Positions 19,807 to 32,300 of a DNA stretch of 62,993 nucleotides are shown here, piece after piece (within the stretch, counting starts at the first letter, position 1; each line of letters begins with the position of its first letter). The position numbers and the translations under genes are program-made. This stretch comes from Ichthyophthirius multifiliis (Eukaryota; Ciliophora; Oligohymenophorea; Hymenostomatida), in contig NW_004085890.1 in the NCBI RefSeq assembly GCF_000220395.1, positions 1 through 62,993 on the forward strand, in the 5' to 3' direction. Below the pieces are notes generated by a model. The model saw nothing but the letters and a program-made list of their open reading frames with translations. It did not search any database and was not told the DNA's origin.

Positions 19807-20445
19807 ATGAAAATATTTTTATTAATCATTTCTACATCAATTTTATTACTTTAAGTATCTAATTGCTTATCTCTTGAATAAGCATTAAACTATAATATAT
19901 TATAAAAAACTTGTGAAGATAAGGAATAAATATTAATAGACTAAAGTGAAATTTTATTCTATTCAAACAACTATATGACCTAATAAACATTAAAATAATA
20001 TTTTAACTTACTTTAAGATGTAAAGAAAGAAATACAAAGCGCTGCCTAATTTTAAAGTAATTTGACTGGAAATTTTTATAATAAGAAAGAACTTATAGAT
20101 TAAAATATAAAACTTTATTAAGAATCTGAAGTCAAATAGTTATAAGAATATTTAAAGAATTATTAAAATTTGGCTGATAGAAATACTGAAATTGTTAATA
20201 TTATTTAAAAAATTGATTCTTTAGTTGGAATTCATACTAGTCTTTAAGGTTAATTATCGTATGAATAATTTTAAGATATTCTTCTTTCTAAATCTTCATA
20301 AATTAGTAATTTCCTTAAAAATTGTGATAAGAAAAAAGAAAAAATTCAAAAAAGTATAACTATTGAATATATAGATGATATAAATGAAAAGAAAATTGAT
20401 AAAAATATAAAAAAAAGTATTAAAATATATTTCGATGAAAAATGA
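19807..20445 (+). CDS. Secreted protein, member B of an undescribed two-copy family
   Basis: An intact 212-residue frame (TGA stop) with an N-terminal signal peptide, MKIFLLIISTSILLL, followed by a helical, Q/K/N-rich mature domain. No known family is recognised. It is a paralogue of the gene at 1315-1944: Cys36, DQSEI at 45-49, LLQDVK at 68-73 and FY at 90-91 occupy the same numbered positions. An IVNII block (129-133) and a C-D-K-K motif (173-176) are shifted by two residues relative to the other copy. The C-terminal 35 residues differ, being basic here and acidic in the other copy. The even spacing of conserved residues across about 170 positions argues for one conserved fold, perhaps a helical bundle with a disulphide. 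The two genes lie about 18 kb apart on opposite strands, so they are not a simple tandem copy. Confidence 0.8.
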
Positions 20446-20750
20446 TATATAATTATTTTATATTTTATTATAAGAAATACATAAACTAATATTTTTATAA
20501 TTTTAATTAAAAAATATTATTAAAATAAATTTTATTTTTATACAAATTATTAAAAAATATATATTAGAAATATATAATAATTAATATATAATTTAATTAT
20601 ATTCAGAATTTTATTATTATATAATAAAAATAATATACATATAAATAAAACAAATAAAAAATATAAAATAGATTCATTTAAATACAAAATACATAATAAA
20701 TGTATTTTAGTGTATATACAAATAATAACACTTCATAAAATAATTTCTAT
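20446..20750. other. Intergenic spacer
   Basis: AT-rich spacer of about 300 bp between co-directional genes; no feature seen. Confidence 0.6.
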
Positions 20751-21618
20751 ATGCCTATAAGAAATAAAAATTAAATAAAATTCTTTATATTAAGCCCAAT
20801 AACACCATAAATCTACCGAATAAAACTCAGTATATTAACTAATCGAATAAATAAATTAACAAATGGAGATTTAACATTATAAAGGAAAATATATTAAGCT
20901 TCTTTAAAAGCGGAATAATTATTTTAATTAAAAGAATATGCATACAACAAAGTAATTTTTTTTTTTTTTACAAAAATGATTAAATAAAATTTATATAAAG
21001 AAAAAAGAAATGGAAAATAAAAAAATAGAAGTTGATGAAATACCTTTTACACATCCAATAGGTTAAAAAGAAATGTTAAAATGTTAAATTTCTAAATAAA
21101 ATCTATATGATTTAAATCGAGAAAGATCGGAGAATATAAAAAGTGAATTTTTTTAAGAAAAAATGAGAAAAAAATATGAAGAAGAGTTATTAGTGAATAA
21201 TTTAAAAATAAATTGTTTAAATATAAAACATTAAAAATAAATAGGAAAATAAAAATAATAAATATTTATATTTTAAAAGTAAAAGAAAATATAAGAAAAA
21301 TAATAAAAATAACTGGAGTGGGAAAATGAGTAGATAAAACACAAACAAAATTTAATTAAAAAATTAGAGGAAATTGAATAAGAAAAAATAAAAAAATTAA
21401 ATTAAACGAAAAATAAGTCTTTATCAGCATTATAATAATTGGATTATTGCAAAAGTAATAATGCAGAAAAATATAAAGAAATGTTTAGAAATAAAAGTAT
21501 TCATAAAATGAATAAATATCATTAGGATTAATAAAAAATACTTTAAAATAATTAATTATTAATATAATTAGATATAGATAAATATGGAAAAACTGTAATA
21601 AAACCAAAAGAAATATGA
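20751..21618 (+). CDS. Coiled-coil protein of unknown function
   Basis: Two exons, 20751-20951 and 21001-21618, joined across a 49-nt GT-AG intron in phase 0, give 272 residues. I do not recognise the family. The N-terminal exon has LTNRINKLTNGDLTLQRKIY and a short helical region. The second exon has an acidic start (MENKKIEVDEIPFTHPIG) and then a long Lys/Glu/Gln coiled coil (EEELLVNNL, IKKLEEIEQEKIKKL). It ends YGKTVIKPKEI before TGA. Short basic coiled-coil proteins of this kind are common among ciliate cytoskeletal and axonemal components, but that is only a compositional argument. Confidence 0.65.
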
Positions 21619-21666
21619 ATAAATAAATGTATATATATAACAATATATATATATTAAAAAAAAGAA

Positions 21667-21668
<2 letters not shown>

Positions 21669-21751
<83 letters not shown>
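21669..21751. repeat. (TA)n microsatellite
   Basis: About 80 bp of AT/TA dinucleotides with one interruption, between the stop codons of two convergent genes. Likely simple-sequence expansion in a spacer. Confidence 0.85.
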
Positions 21752-21755
<4 letters not shown>

Positions 21756-21941
21756 TATTTTTTTTATTTTATATATTTTATATTATTTTTATAATTATAT
21801 ATTTTTTAAAAAATTTTTAATAATCTTTTATGTTTTATACAGAAAAAAATAAATTATTTTTATATTTATTATATTTAATTAATTTTAGAAAAATTTTATA
21901 TAATAAAAAATATTTAGAAAGATAAATAAGTCAATATATTT

Positions 21942-22325
21942 TCAGTTAATTTATTATTCTTTCCAATAACTATATAAATCACCATTTAACATATTTTAAA
22001 CACTTTCAATAAATTAATATTCATTTGAAAGCAAAGGAGGTTTGTAATCTTTTATTTCCTCCAAAGGGTCACTTTTATTATGTAATTAAGGAATAATATT
22101 AAAATCAGGCAAATATTAATTTAAGCTTTTGTTAGCTTCAGTTGTAAACTTTATAAATTGAGGCGGATTTTTTTTAATTTTCATTAAAGCAGTTTTATTT
22201 TTATTATAATCTTTTAATATATTAATAGCAATTTTTTTGAAAATTTCTTTATCTCCTTGACATTATTTCATAGCTTCATATAATTATTTTCCAATTTTGG
22301 TTTAAAATTATTATTATTATTATTA

Positions 22326-22363
<38 letters not shown>

Positions 22364-23447
22364 GTTAATTATGGCTTTTTTATGATTCATTTATTTCGTT
22401 TTTTTAAAAATATACAGATCTTCTATTTGTACTATTACTTTGTTTTAATCTTAATTGTTTTTGGGAAATATTGCTTCTTATTTTTACGTTTTAAATTTCT
22501 TTTTAGAAACTTTGTAAATTCTCTGCAACTTTATCAATATTATGTATATTTATAGTTTTATGTTTTTAAAAGATTTTTTTTTTTTTAATTTCTTCTTGTC
22601 TTTTCCTTAAATCTTTTGCCTGCATTTCTAATCGTTTTTTATAAGAATAAAATTCGATTTCTTAATCAACAGGAGCCTATTATTCCTCATCACTATTAGA
22701 TTGCTGTGAATCCCCTTATTTTTTATCTTTAACGTTTTATTTTTGGTTTTTTTCTTGGTTTTTTTAATCCTACTTTTCTTAAGTATTCTCATTTTAATCT
22801 TAATTGCTTTTAGTTGATTGTAAAAATGTCTAATAATCTATATATTCTACTTTCGATTTGTATATATTTAATCTATCGTTATTTTAAATATATAAATATA
22901 AATAATAAAATACCTATGATTTATTAATTCTATTGAATTAACTTTTTATTCCGGATAAGGATATTTAAGTAGATTTCTACCTATATTTTTCCATAATTAG
23001 GTTTTTGACTTTAATTCTGAATTTTTAATTTTTTATAGATAATTTAAATGATTTTTTTTTATATTACCTAAATTATCATTGGTGGGTTCATTTGTTATAT
23101 TTTTAGAATTTTATTCTAAGTTTATTCCTTGGTCGAATTTCATATTTTCTTTTAGGCTTGGATTTTATTGAAATAATTCCTCAATTTATTATTATAAATT
23201 TTAAAATTAGTTAATATAATCTTATTTGTTTTTATTGTTTTTTTTTTTTTTAAACAAAAAATAAAATAAAAAAATTATTTATATTTTTAATTTAACTTTC
23301 ATCTTTATTATCATCAATAGAAGAATTAAATGAATTATCAGTATTTAAAGAGTCTTAAGAAGAAAATTCAATTAAATTATTATCTTTTTCTTCTGCGCTT
23401 AAACCATTATGAGCATTTTAAGTAATTTATTTAAAAAGTTCAGACAT
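21942..23447 (-). CDS. Glutamine-rich protein with TAA-encoded polyQ tract, unknown function
   Basis: Not recognised. At least three exons are inferred: about 23447-23296, 23205-22915 and 22860-21942. The N-terminus is acidic (MSELFKQITQNAHNGLSAEE). The middle holds a charged coiled coil (RLEMQAKDLRKRQEEIKKKK). A run of roughly 20 consecutive Gln, coded almost only by TAA, lies at 22308-22376. The C-terminal 120 residues look globular and conserved in style (IGKQLYEAMKQCQGDKEIF, YLPDFNIIPQLH, EIKDYKPPLLSNEYQF) and end YSYWKEQQIN before TGA. Under the standard code the tract would be Asn-rich or broken; only the ciliate code keeps the frame open through it. Confidence 0.68.
22308..22376. repeat. 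ATT/AAT trinucleotide repeat coding polyglutamine
   Basis: A trinucleotide tract of about 23 units with two ATT-to-GTT variants. On the minus strand in the gene's frame it reads TAA and CAA, both Gln, so the variants are synonymous. Confidence 0.8.
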
Positions 23448-23654
23448 TTTAATTTATTTTATTAAAAAAATGATATATATATATATATTTATAAAATTTA
23501 TTTAATTAAAATAAAATTTTTACAATAACATAATTTTGTTTTATTCCTTTTTTTTAAAAAAATAAAATAATTAAATTTACAAAAAAAAAAAAATAATAAA
23601 AAATTTATTTAAAAACAAAAATAAAACAAATAAACTATTTTTTTTATTTTTTTA

Positions 23655-24765
23655 TCATTCTTCATCTTATTATTTATTTAATCTTAAAGATCTACGTACC
23701 CATCCATATGTAGGTTCTTTAGTAATCTAACTTTTAGTATAAAATTTAGCTTTTAATAAGGTAAGTACATATTTTTTAGTATCCAGTTAATTGTGTGTAA
23801 TTTCTTTAATATCTAATCCAAGTATATTTTTTCTTTTATTAAATTTATTTGAACTATACATTTTTTTCTCTTCTTCATTTTGATTTTCTTATTGAGAAAA
23901 TAATTAATAATTATCAACATATATTGCTTTTAATGATTATTATTATTCACTTTCTAATTATGTAGTTTATGTAGTTTATTCTTCTTTGTGTAGGTTTTCA
24001 TGTGATTCTTCTAGACTAGTTATTATATCTTATATTTTTATTAAAGAGCTTTATATTTCTTCTGATAATTTATCGAATTCTGTTTTTTCCTAATTTTTAT
24101 TACTATTATCTTATTAATTATTTATTTATATTTGTTATTCATAATTGTTTATTTACATTTATTCTTACTAATTATTTATTTATTATTCTTGTTATTAATT
24201 TTATTATGTTTCTTATTCAATTGTATCATATTATTATTATGTTTATTAACTATTATTTATTTTAGTTTCTTACTCTAAATTTTGTTAAGTTTCTTATTCT
24301 AAATTTTATTAAGTTTCTTATTCTATATTTTATTAAGTTTCTTATTCTAAATTTTATTAAGTTTCTTATTCTATATTTTATTTAGTTTCTTACTCTAAAT
24401 TTTGTTAAGTTTCTTATTCTAAATTTTGTTAAGTTTCTTATCCTAAATTTTATTAAGTTTCTTATTCTATATTTTGTTAAGTTTCTTATTCTATATTTTG
24501 TTAAGTTTCTTACTCTAAATTTTGTTAAGTTTCTTACTCTAAATTTTGTTAAGTCTCTTATTCTATATTTTGTTAAGTTTCTTATTCTATATTTTGTTAA
24601 GTTTCTTACTCTAAATTTTGTTAAGTTTCTTCTTTTTAAGCAGATTCCTAATTCTCATCTACAACAATTATACTTTCAGCAATTGTATTTAAATATCTTT
24701 ATTCAATAATTTAATTTGCCTTTATATTTTTTGTTTTGTTATTTATTTAACTTTTATTGATATTT
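23655..24765 (-). CDS. Octapeptide-repeat protein (ETQQNLEQ repeats), unknown function
   Basis: The core is about 15 copies of a 24-bp unit that encodes the octad E-T-Q-Q-N-(L/I)-E-Q, i.e. a strongly helical, glutamine-rich rod. Before the repeats lies IAESIIVVDENQESAQ. After them come a Gln/Asn-rich linker, a coiled coil and a compact C-terminal segment (RKNILGLDIKEITHNQ, YGWVRRSLRLNKQQDEE) ending in TGA at 23655-23657. The start is unresolved: the open frame runs into a poly-T/poly-A tract at 24766-24788 with no ATG, so an upstream exon around 24830-24930 may supply it. The basic C-terminus could bind nucleic acid or tubulin, but there is no direct evidence. No family recognised. Confidence 0.62.
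24262..24632. repeat. 24-bp tandem repeat, about 15 copies
   Basis: The unit is close to AAGTTTCTTATTCTAAATTTTGTT split across the period, repeated head to tail without spacers. Copies differ mainly at three sites (T/C, A/T, T/G), of which T/G is synonymous (TAA/CAA both Gln) and A/T changes Leu to Ile. Being direct, contiguous and in frame, it is a coding minisatellite. Confidence 0.9.
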
Positions 24766-24789
24766 TTTTTTTTTTTTTTTTTTTTTTCG

Positions 24790-25257
24790 TTTATTTATAT
24801 AACAAAAAATTTATTATTATTAATAAAAAAAAATGGTTACATTAATAAATTGTAGTGCATTTTTTTTCCATTCTTGCTTGAAATCAAAATTAAGTAGAAA
24901 TAATATCCATAATTATTAATTAAGTTTTATTTTATTTATTCCATCAATCATTATTCCTTTAAATATTGTTATATTACATTCATTTAATATATTTATTATT
25001 TATTATCGAATTTCTTATTTATTTGTTATTTCTTAATGCTATTTTAAATAACAATAAAAAAATTACTAAAAATATATAATGAAAAATTACCAAATATTTC
25101 ATATATAACTTTTCAATTTAATTTTCTATTTATTGAATTATGAGATTATTATTGTTATTTTATTTGTATTAATTATTTCGAGTTAAATTAATATTTGTTG
25201 AAAATGTTTATTTACAAGACAAAAAGAAATTACTTTCTTATTATTTTTTTATTAAAT
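24790..25257. other. Uncertain spacer, possible 5' exon and alternative 3' frame
   Basis: This stretch lies between two minus-strand genes. It may carry the missing first exon of the octad-repeat gene (an ATG near 24870 is followed by a GT donor at about 24834). It may also carry an extended C-terminus of the next gene in a shifted frame. Neither can be settled by reading alone. Confidence 0.35.
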
Positions 25258-25689
25258 TCAGGCTCCTATTTATACAGAATTGCATTGCTTATTTTGGATA
25301 TTTTCGTAATGAATTTTCAAAGCTTTTTAAATGTGCATTTTGTTATTATCTTTTATATGAAAATTCAGAAAAAAATGATTTCTACATACTTTGTTCTCTT
25401 TATTTTTAAAATTAAAAATAATCTTGTATTATTATACATTTAATTCATTTTTTATGTTTTTTACATACTTTTACTTTTTCCATCTTTCTAGTTTTTCAGC
25501 CATTTATTGAGATTTTTAAACATCAAACTTTTTTATTGGCTTTGTAAATTGTAAAATTTTATAATTTCGTAAATATTTTTGGAAATTATGAGTTTCTTTA
25601 CTTTTTTTTTATAAATATAAAAGTATTTAATTTTTCGTTTTTATATTAATAATATTTTACGAAGAAATACAATTTTTTAAGTCATTCAT
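25258..25689 (-). CDS. Small basic hypothetical protein
   Basis: An open minus-strand frame of 143 residues from ATG to TGA. Glutamine is coded by TAA/TAG and the sequence is rich in K and N: NFQKYLRNYKILQF, MAEKLERWKKQKYVK, ENKVCRNHF. No family recognised. A one-base shift at the seven-A run at 25369-25375 (T on the minus strand) would extend the protein by about 90 residues, so the C-terminus is doubtful. The plus strand of the same region also has an open frame rich in F, I and L, but it looks like the antisense shadow of this one. The compositional match to neighbouring real proteins is the main support. Confidence 0.45.
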
Positions 25690-26389
25690 TTTTTATATTG
25701 TTTTTATTCTATTTTTTTTATATGTTTTAAATTTTTTAAAAAATAGCAAAAATATATATTTTATTTAATTTTCAATTTAATTTGAATTAAATTTTAACAT
25801 TAAAATTTTATTTTATAAATATTAGAGAATTAATATATAAATCATTTTTATTTTTTAAAAATAATTTATAAAATAATATTATAGATAAAAAATACAAAAA
25901 TACAAATTAAAGTATCATAATAAATATTAATATAAATTATATTATTATTAAAAATAATATATATAGATATATTTATATACATATTTTTATTTATATATAT
26001 ATATATATTTATATATTTATCCATAATAAAATTATTATTAATTTCAAAGATATTTTATTTATATTAATCAAAATAAATTATTTTTAAATTTTTTATTTTT
26101 TATTATTTGCAAACATATTTATTATAATTTTATTTGAATATTTATTATTATTTTATATATTTATTATTTTATATTTTTTATATATTTTAAAGAAACATAG
26201 CATTTTAAATAATAATTATTTCAAAATATTATTTATTTATAACTTTAAATTAAATAATAGTTATGAAATTAAAATTATTTACATTATTGTAATATATTTT
26301 ATTCAAATAAAATATTTATTTTAAATTAATTAAAATTATATTCAAATATATATTAAAAATAAAATATATTTATATATATATATAATATA
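25690..26389. other. Divergent AT-rich spacer
   Basis: About 700 bp between the starts of the small minus gene and the next plus gene. It is A/T only with short TA runs. It must contain both promoters; no motif can be named. Confidence 0.6.
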
Positions 26390-27104
26390 ATGAAAATTAG
26401 AACATAAAAAAACGATATATATTATGAAGATTAATCTTAAAATGTTTGCAAAACACATTATAATTATGAAGGCCTATAAATGCACAATTTAATTAAAGAA
26501 TATTTAAATTGGGATTAAGAATATGAAGAAAAATCTAAAATAAATATGGACAAATACTTAGAGAATTAAGAAATTATTTAAAAATTAAAAGAACAGCAAT
26601 TAATAGTAGAAGAATAGAGGTAATGTATTAATGCAAACATTAATTAATACTAAGAAAATGAATAATAGTAATCTTAAAAAAAACGTTTATTTAATTAAAT
26701 TTCAGAAGAAAAAGCTTAAATTGAATATGAAAATATGCAATTATAATTATTAAAAACCATAAAGAATAAAAAGAAATAATTGAAATAAAAAAAAGTTAAC
26801 TTCAATCATTAAACAAGAATAAAAAATGAAATAAATAATAATATAAATTAAAAATTTTAAAAAAATTAAACAATTTAACAATAGAATTAAGATGAAAAAA
26901 AAACATAATAAAAATAATTTAATTTAGAGTATTTTGAAAATTTATATGAATAAGGATTAGAAAGAAAAAAATAATGGGATGAAATTAGAAAGAATGTCTA
27001 GTATTTAAAATCTTAAGAATAATTAAATGAATGTAGCTTTAAACCTTAAATTACAAAAAAAGCTTAATAATTATCGACTTAAAAGTTTATATTAATTAAA
27101 TAAT

Positions 27105-27148
<44 letters not shown>

Positions 27149-28156
27149 TATTTTTAGTGAGAATTATATATGTATATAAGACAAAACTGTTATGCATAAA
27201 AAAAGAATGGATTTTTTAAAAAATAAACGATAGTAAGAATTATAAATGTAAGAAAATTAAGAATGTACTTTTTAACCTAAAATTAATGAAGAATTTAAAA
27301 GTCAAAATTAATCATAAATGAGTTTGAGTTTATTTGATAGATAAATTGAATGGCAAAAAAGAATTTAAGAAAAAAACGATGAAAGAAGGAATATGTAATA
27401 CTATTCATAAATAAAATAATCATAATTTAGTTCAAGTTAGGTCTTAAAAAGAAATAATTCATTTAAATCTCCATCCTGCATGTAAAAAAATAATTTAAGA
27501 TCATGCTTTGAAGGAAATTTTGTTAATTCAATAAATAAATAATATTATATATATATATATATAGTATATATAAATATATATATATATATATATTTTTAAT
27601 ATTTCTTTTATTCATATAATTTTATTTATATATTTTAATTATTTTTTTTGTAGATGAATATAAAAAAGAAAAAGAATATATATAAAATTCATAAGATAAT
27701 CAATAAAATTTAAAAATTATTTAAAACCAAGAAAATAGTAGTAGTAATGAGAATTAAAATAAAAAATATTTATTTTAAAATAATTTTAATAATAATAATA
27801 ATATCAATAAAAATTTAATTTACTAAATTTAATAAACTTCTAAAGAAATAGAATAGGAAAAATAAGATTAAGTTAACGAATTAAATAATTAATATAAGTA
27901 TTGTAAAAGTTAAAAAAATTAATAATCTTTATTTATTCCTCCATAAAAAGCAAATATTATTTTAGATAAAGTTATTGTTAAAAATAATTAGTATACATAT
28001 TATGATGAAGGTGATTAAGAAAAAGAAGAGTTTGAACAAATGAAAAAATTATTTGTTAATTAATTTGGAAGTTAAGATAATTATTAATTTTCTAAAACAA
28101 GTAAAATAAATATTATATTTAATTTAAATAAATATAAAATAGATTAGACTTGCTGA
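26390..28156 (+). CDS. Coiled-coil protein with repeated C-[ST]-F-x-P-x-I motifs
   Basis: Not recognised as a named family. Three exons are inferred, with TA-rich introns around 27083-27181 and 27545-27652 whose exact ends are unclear. The first exon is highly charged coiled coil (KLKEQQLIVEEQRQ). Two motifs stand out: ECSFKPQITKKAQQL at the end of exon 1 and ECTFQPKINEEF in exon 2. Repeats of an F-x-P-x-I core followed by a helix are a recurring feature of ciliate and flagellate cytoskeletal proteins. A tail (LFIPPQKANIILDKVIV, then an acidic EGDQEKEEFEQM) precedes TGA. A cytoskeletal or axonemal role is a guess from style only. Confidence 0.6.
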
Positions 28157-28589
28157 TATTAAATTTAAAAAAAAAATTATAATAAAACATATAATTTATT
28201 AGATTTTTTTTTTAATTTCTTTTTGCATTTTTTTTTTTTTAAGGAAATAATTACTATTTATAATTTTTTTTTATATACATTAAAAAAATAATAAATTATA
28301 TAAATTTTATTTAAATAAATATTATTATCTTATATATTTAATCAATCCATTATAATATAATGATATATAAATGCTTTCTTTTTTTTAAAAAAAAAAATAT
28401 TAAAATAATATTTTAAATTGTTGATAATATTATATCTCAATAATTTCCATTAATTAAATTATTTGAGTATATAGGAAAAGTATTAAATTAAGATTCTTAT
28501 AAAAATAAAATAAAATAAAATAAAATAAGAATTAATATAGGTAACTCTATTAAAACAAGTTTTTTTTTTAACAAAAAAATATACGAAAA
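28157..28589. other. Intergenic spacer
   Basis: AT-rich, with long T and A runs; nothing seen. Confidence 0.55.
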
Positions 28590-29190
28590 AAATGAATAAT
28601 TTATTTTATTCTAATTATGATAAATTTAAAAAAATATAAGAAATGAGATTTTCTTAATTTAAAGAAGTCAAAAATGATTTTTAAAAAGCTTAATAAATAA
28701 TAACATAAATTAAAAAGAAAATATGATAAAGTACTTATTTCAATAAAAAAATTAATACTTTCCAATAAGATTAATAAATATGTTGAAAATACTGTTTATA
28801 TATAATATTAATCCAAAAATATTAATAGGTAAATATATCTAAAGAATAATGAACAATATTTTCTCAGAATAAATTGACATAAAACAAAAGGAAATATTAA
28901 TAACAAATCACAGACATAAAGACAGATATATAATAGTAATAAGAATATAGTTAACTCAAAAAACTAATAGTCCGTTTTATTTATGCATAAGACAGAAATT
29001 AAATAATATATACATATTGTATTATATAAGTCATATATATATGATATATATTTTGTTAAAATATTTTTACATATTTTACATATAAATATAATTATTTACC
29101 TGGAAAATTAGAAATACCAGAAGAAATTACGAATAATAATAAAATTAAAAGAATAAATTACAGATATTGAGTTTATAATTAAATGTTAAT
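28590..29190 (+). pseudogene. Degenerate fragment resembling a ciliate PAS-type sensor membrane protein
   Basis: Three short stretches in different frames resemble, in order, the PAS segment of the large ciliate TmcB-like membrane proteins: a SKNINR stretch, IYLKNNEQYFLRI, and then KEILITNHRHKDRYIIVIRIQ. No single frame spans them, and the region is too short for a complete gene of this kind (those are typically over 1,000 residues). In-frame TGA codons separate the parts. It is best read as a relic. An ATG-led frame at 28590-28707 (NNLFYSNYDKFKKIQEMRF) may be an unrelated leader. The family assignment is by eye and tentative. Confidence 0.35.
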
Positions 29191-29352
29191 AAAAAAAAAT
29201 ATTTAATAAAATAAATAAATCCTAAATATTATATATATATATAGTAAAATAGATATAATAAAAAAATATATGAATTTCAATATTATTTTTTTTTTTTTTT
29301 TTTGAAAAAAAAAAAAAAAAAACTAAATAAATAAATCCTATTATAATAATAA

Positions 29353-32300
29353 TCATTACTCAGCATTTTTAATTTTTTCTTAGATCTGTATTTTTTCCCA
29401 TTCCTTTATGTTATTTTCACAATTAGTAATCATAAACTTATATTCTTCCCCAACAAATTTAATAAAAACATTATATAAAGGCAAAACAATAACTTTCGAA
29501 AAATTACTTTCCTATTTAGCAATAATCTCTAACTAATCCAATCCTAATAAATAAGGAGTAACTGGAATTCCCAATTTTTTCTCCTCTTCTACTTATTAAG
29601 TAAATTCTCTACAAATTCTAAAAGACCATTCTTTTGATAAATCATTAATTTTTGTAGGTCCTGTAAGATCAGCTACATGTACCACAAATCCACACATAAG
29701 CTTTTTATCAGCTTCATTTTTTACTAATTAAACAAAAAAATAATTATAAAATATATTTTTTTGCTTATATACTTAAATCTATTCTTTCTTGGCTTGCACA
29801 AGCTAATTTAATTTCAAAGGCTTGAGTTAAGTCTTTGTGTTTTTTCATATCAGTCGATAAAATATTAGAAATGCAGAATTTTCTCATATTTTGAGTTTCT
29901 TCCGCAGTTAAATTTACCAAAAAATTATTTTAATATAAAAGCTTGAATAATGAAGACGCATGATGGTTTTCTAAAACAGACTCATCATTATATTTTATTG
30001 CTATTTTTGATTATGTAGCAATTTCGAATGTGTTTGTATGTCCTGTATGGGATACATCATGTCCCATTGCAGAAAATAATAGTGTGAATTATTCTATAGT
30101 GTCCAAATATTAATCAAGTAATTTTTAATTTAAGAAATAGAATATAGCATGTGAAACTTAAATTTTTTTTTTTTTTTTTTTTCGTATTTTTTTTTACCTG
30201 CTAATGCATGTTGAAAATTATGAAATGGATTGTTGTTTTTATCGTACTCTTTTATACATTAATGCATAAATTTATAAAATACATCTTTTTCTATGTTCAT
30301 TTATTTAACATATCCTTTTAGATCAAACATACACCATATATATCTTATTTTATCTTCTATGTTTTCAATTTTATCGTAAGGAAAATCCCAAGATTGCAAT
30401 AAATTTTAATCAGAAGGACTTACTTATTATAATGAATATTTAGAAACTATATGTTATTATTATTTTTTTTTAAAAAAAATATATATATAAAGCTATAATA
30501 TTATATTTTTTTTTATTACTTTAATTATTAAATGGTGTAGTTTCTATTCTATCAAAACTTTATTAAAATTTAGTGAGAAGTTTTTACATGTTTGATTTAA
30601 ATTTTCTATTTTTTTTATTTTATTTTTTTCATATTATTTAATAATTTTTATGTAAAATATACATAGGTAAATCTGTATGATAATATTCTATTACATAAGA
30701 ATCTTTAAAAAAATCATCTGTAATCTTTATTTATTTATATTTATATTTATTTTTTTATAAAAACTAATTAATTTACATTAAAAGATTCCTGTATTTTATA
30801 TTCAATTGCCCTATCTTGTAAAATATTTAATAAATCTTAAGGTTTTAAATATTATTCTAAATTATAGTGTTCTATTAATTAAGAACACATTTTTTCGATT
30901 TCTTAATAGATATTTTTTTTGCTTTTACCATTTTTAGAAACATAAAAATCATCTTAATTACTATTTTTTTATTTTTATTTTTTATAAAAAAAAATTATTT
31001 ACTTTATATAATTAAATAAAATTAAATATGAATCAATTTAATAAAATTAATTTCTCAAAGGAATTATATCTACTTAATATTATTTAGCATCTACATTTCC
31101 AAAATTTAATTCTCCTTTTTCTAATTCATTTATCACTTTTTTTATTAATTTTTTATTTTCTTCTTCAAAAATAACATCATCAATACCTAATAGTTAACCC
31201 ATTTAATGATTTTCTGGAATATAAATGAAACTATTATTTTTTAATAAAAAAATTAATTATTAAATAATTTTAAAAAAATACTCCAAGTTAGATGGAAGTG
31301 GTAAAGGTTAATAAATTAATTATCTTTTTTTATTAAACAAAAAGAAAATACTTTCAGGAGTTTTTAATTCAATGATTTGCATTATAAATTCTTTCATACT
31401 ATAATTAGAAATTAATCCAGTGAAATATCTCCAGTATTTAGTTAACTTTTTTTTTTTGTTTAAAAAAAAAAAAAACATATTTATATTTTTTATTTTTACT
31501 CTTTCCACAAATGTAAAAATATTTAGCTTAAATTACTCTAATTATATTATATATTAAACTTTTTTAGAATCTCCTATAGGGATATTAATAAAACCATTGT
31601 TTATTATAACATTCCATTAGTTCTATTTTGTAATTTCTTTAAATAGTTAATCATTACAATGCAATATTTTACTATTTATAAAATAAATAAATATATTTTT
31701 ATTTCTAAATATATATACCATTCGCATTTTAAATTAAAAGATAATATATCAGCTAAAATGTTTTTAAAAATTAAATGAGAATATCTAATATATTAAAACT
31801 TTATCATATGCAAAGTTGAAAGTATATTTTCTTTCATTGATTTATTGCTAAAAAGGTCTTTAACTGCATCATAAAGGAAATTAAAAATCATAAAATAACT
31901 TTTAGCTGGTAATTTTAAAAATTAAGAAAATTTTTAGTCTTCAACTAATTCAAAAATAAAGAAAACACTTTCTTGTAGTTTTATAAAAAAGAACTTTTTA
32001 GGACCAAAAATCAATGTAAAATTTTATAAATCAGGTCTTTCTTATGTATTATCTACTATTTCGTTTTTGTTTTCACCGATTAAAAATTAATTTAACTCTT
32101 CTATTGCATTTTTTAATGTTTGGAATGGAATCTATTTTTAAAAAAAAAATTAATTATGTAAATTATTTTTTTATGTAGAGAAAATAATTTTTAGATTTTT
32201 TTTTTATTAATTATTGTTTAAGATAAGAAGTTATTTTTTTATATATTTTTATTTTATTTATTTTTTAATATTTTATATTAATTTATTTTACATTCAAATT

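Noticed and set aside
24262-24632. CRISPR-like array
   Set aside because: Repeats are contiguous with no spacers, encode an octad in frame, and the host is eukaryotic.
25195-25443. Plus-strand 82-residue open frame with hydrophobic F/I/L stretches
   Set aside because: It is the antisense shadow of a minus-strand frame that uses reassigned Gln codons and has normal ciliate composition; A/K-rich coding DNA read backwards always looks like F/L/I membrane segments.
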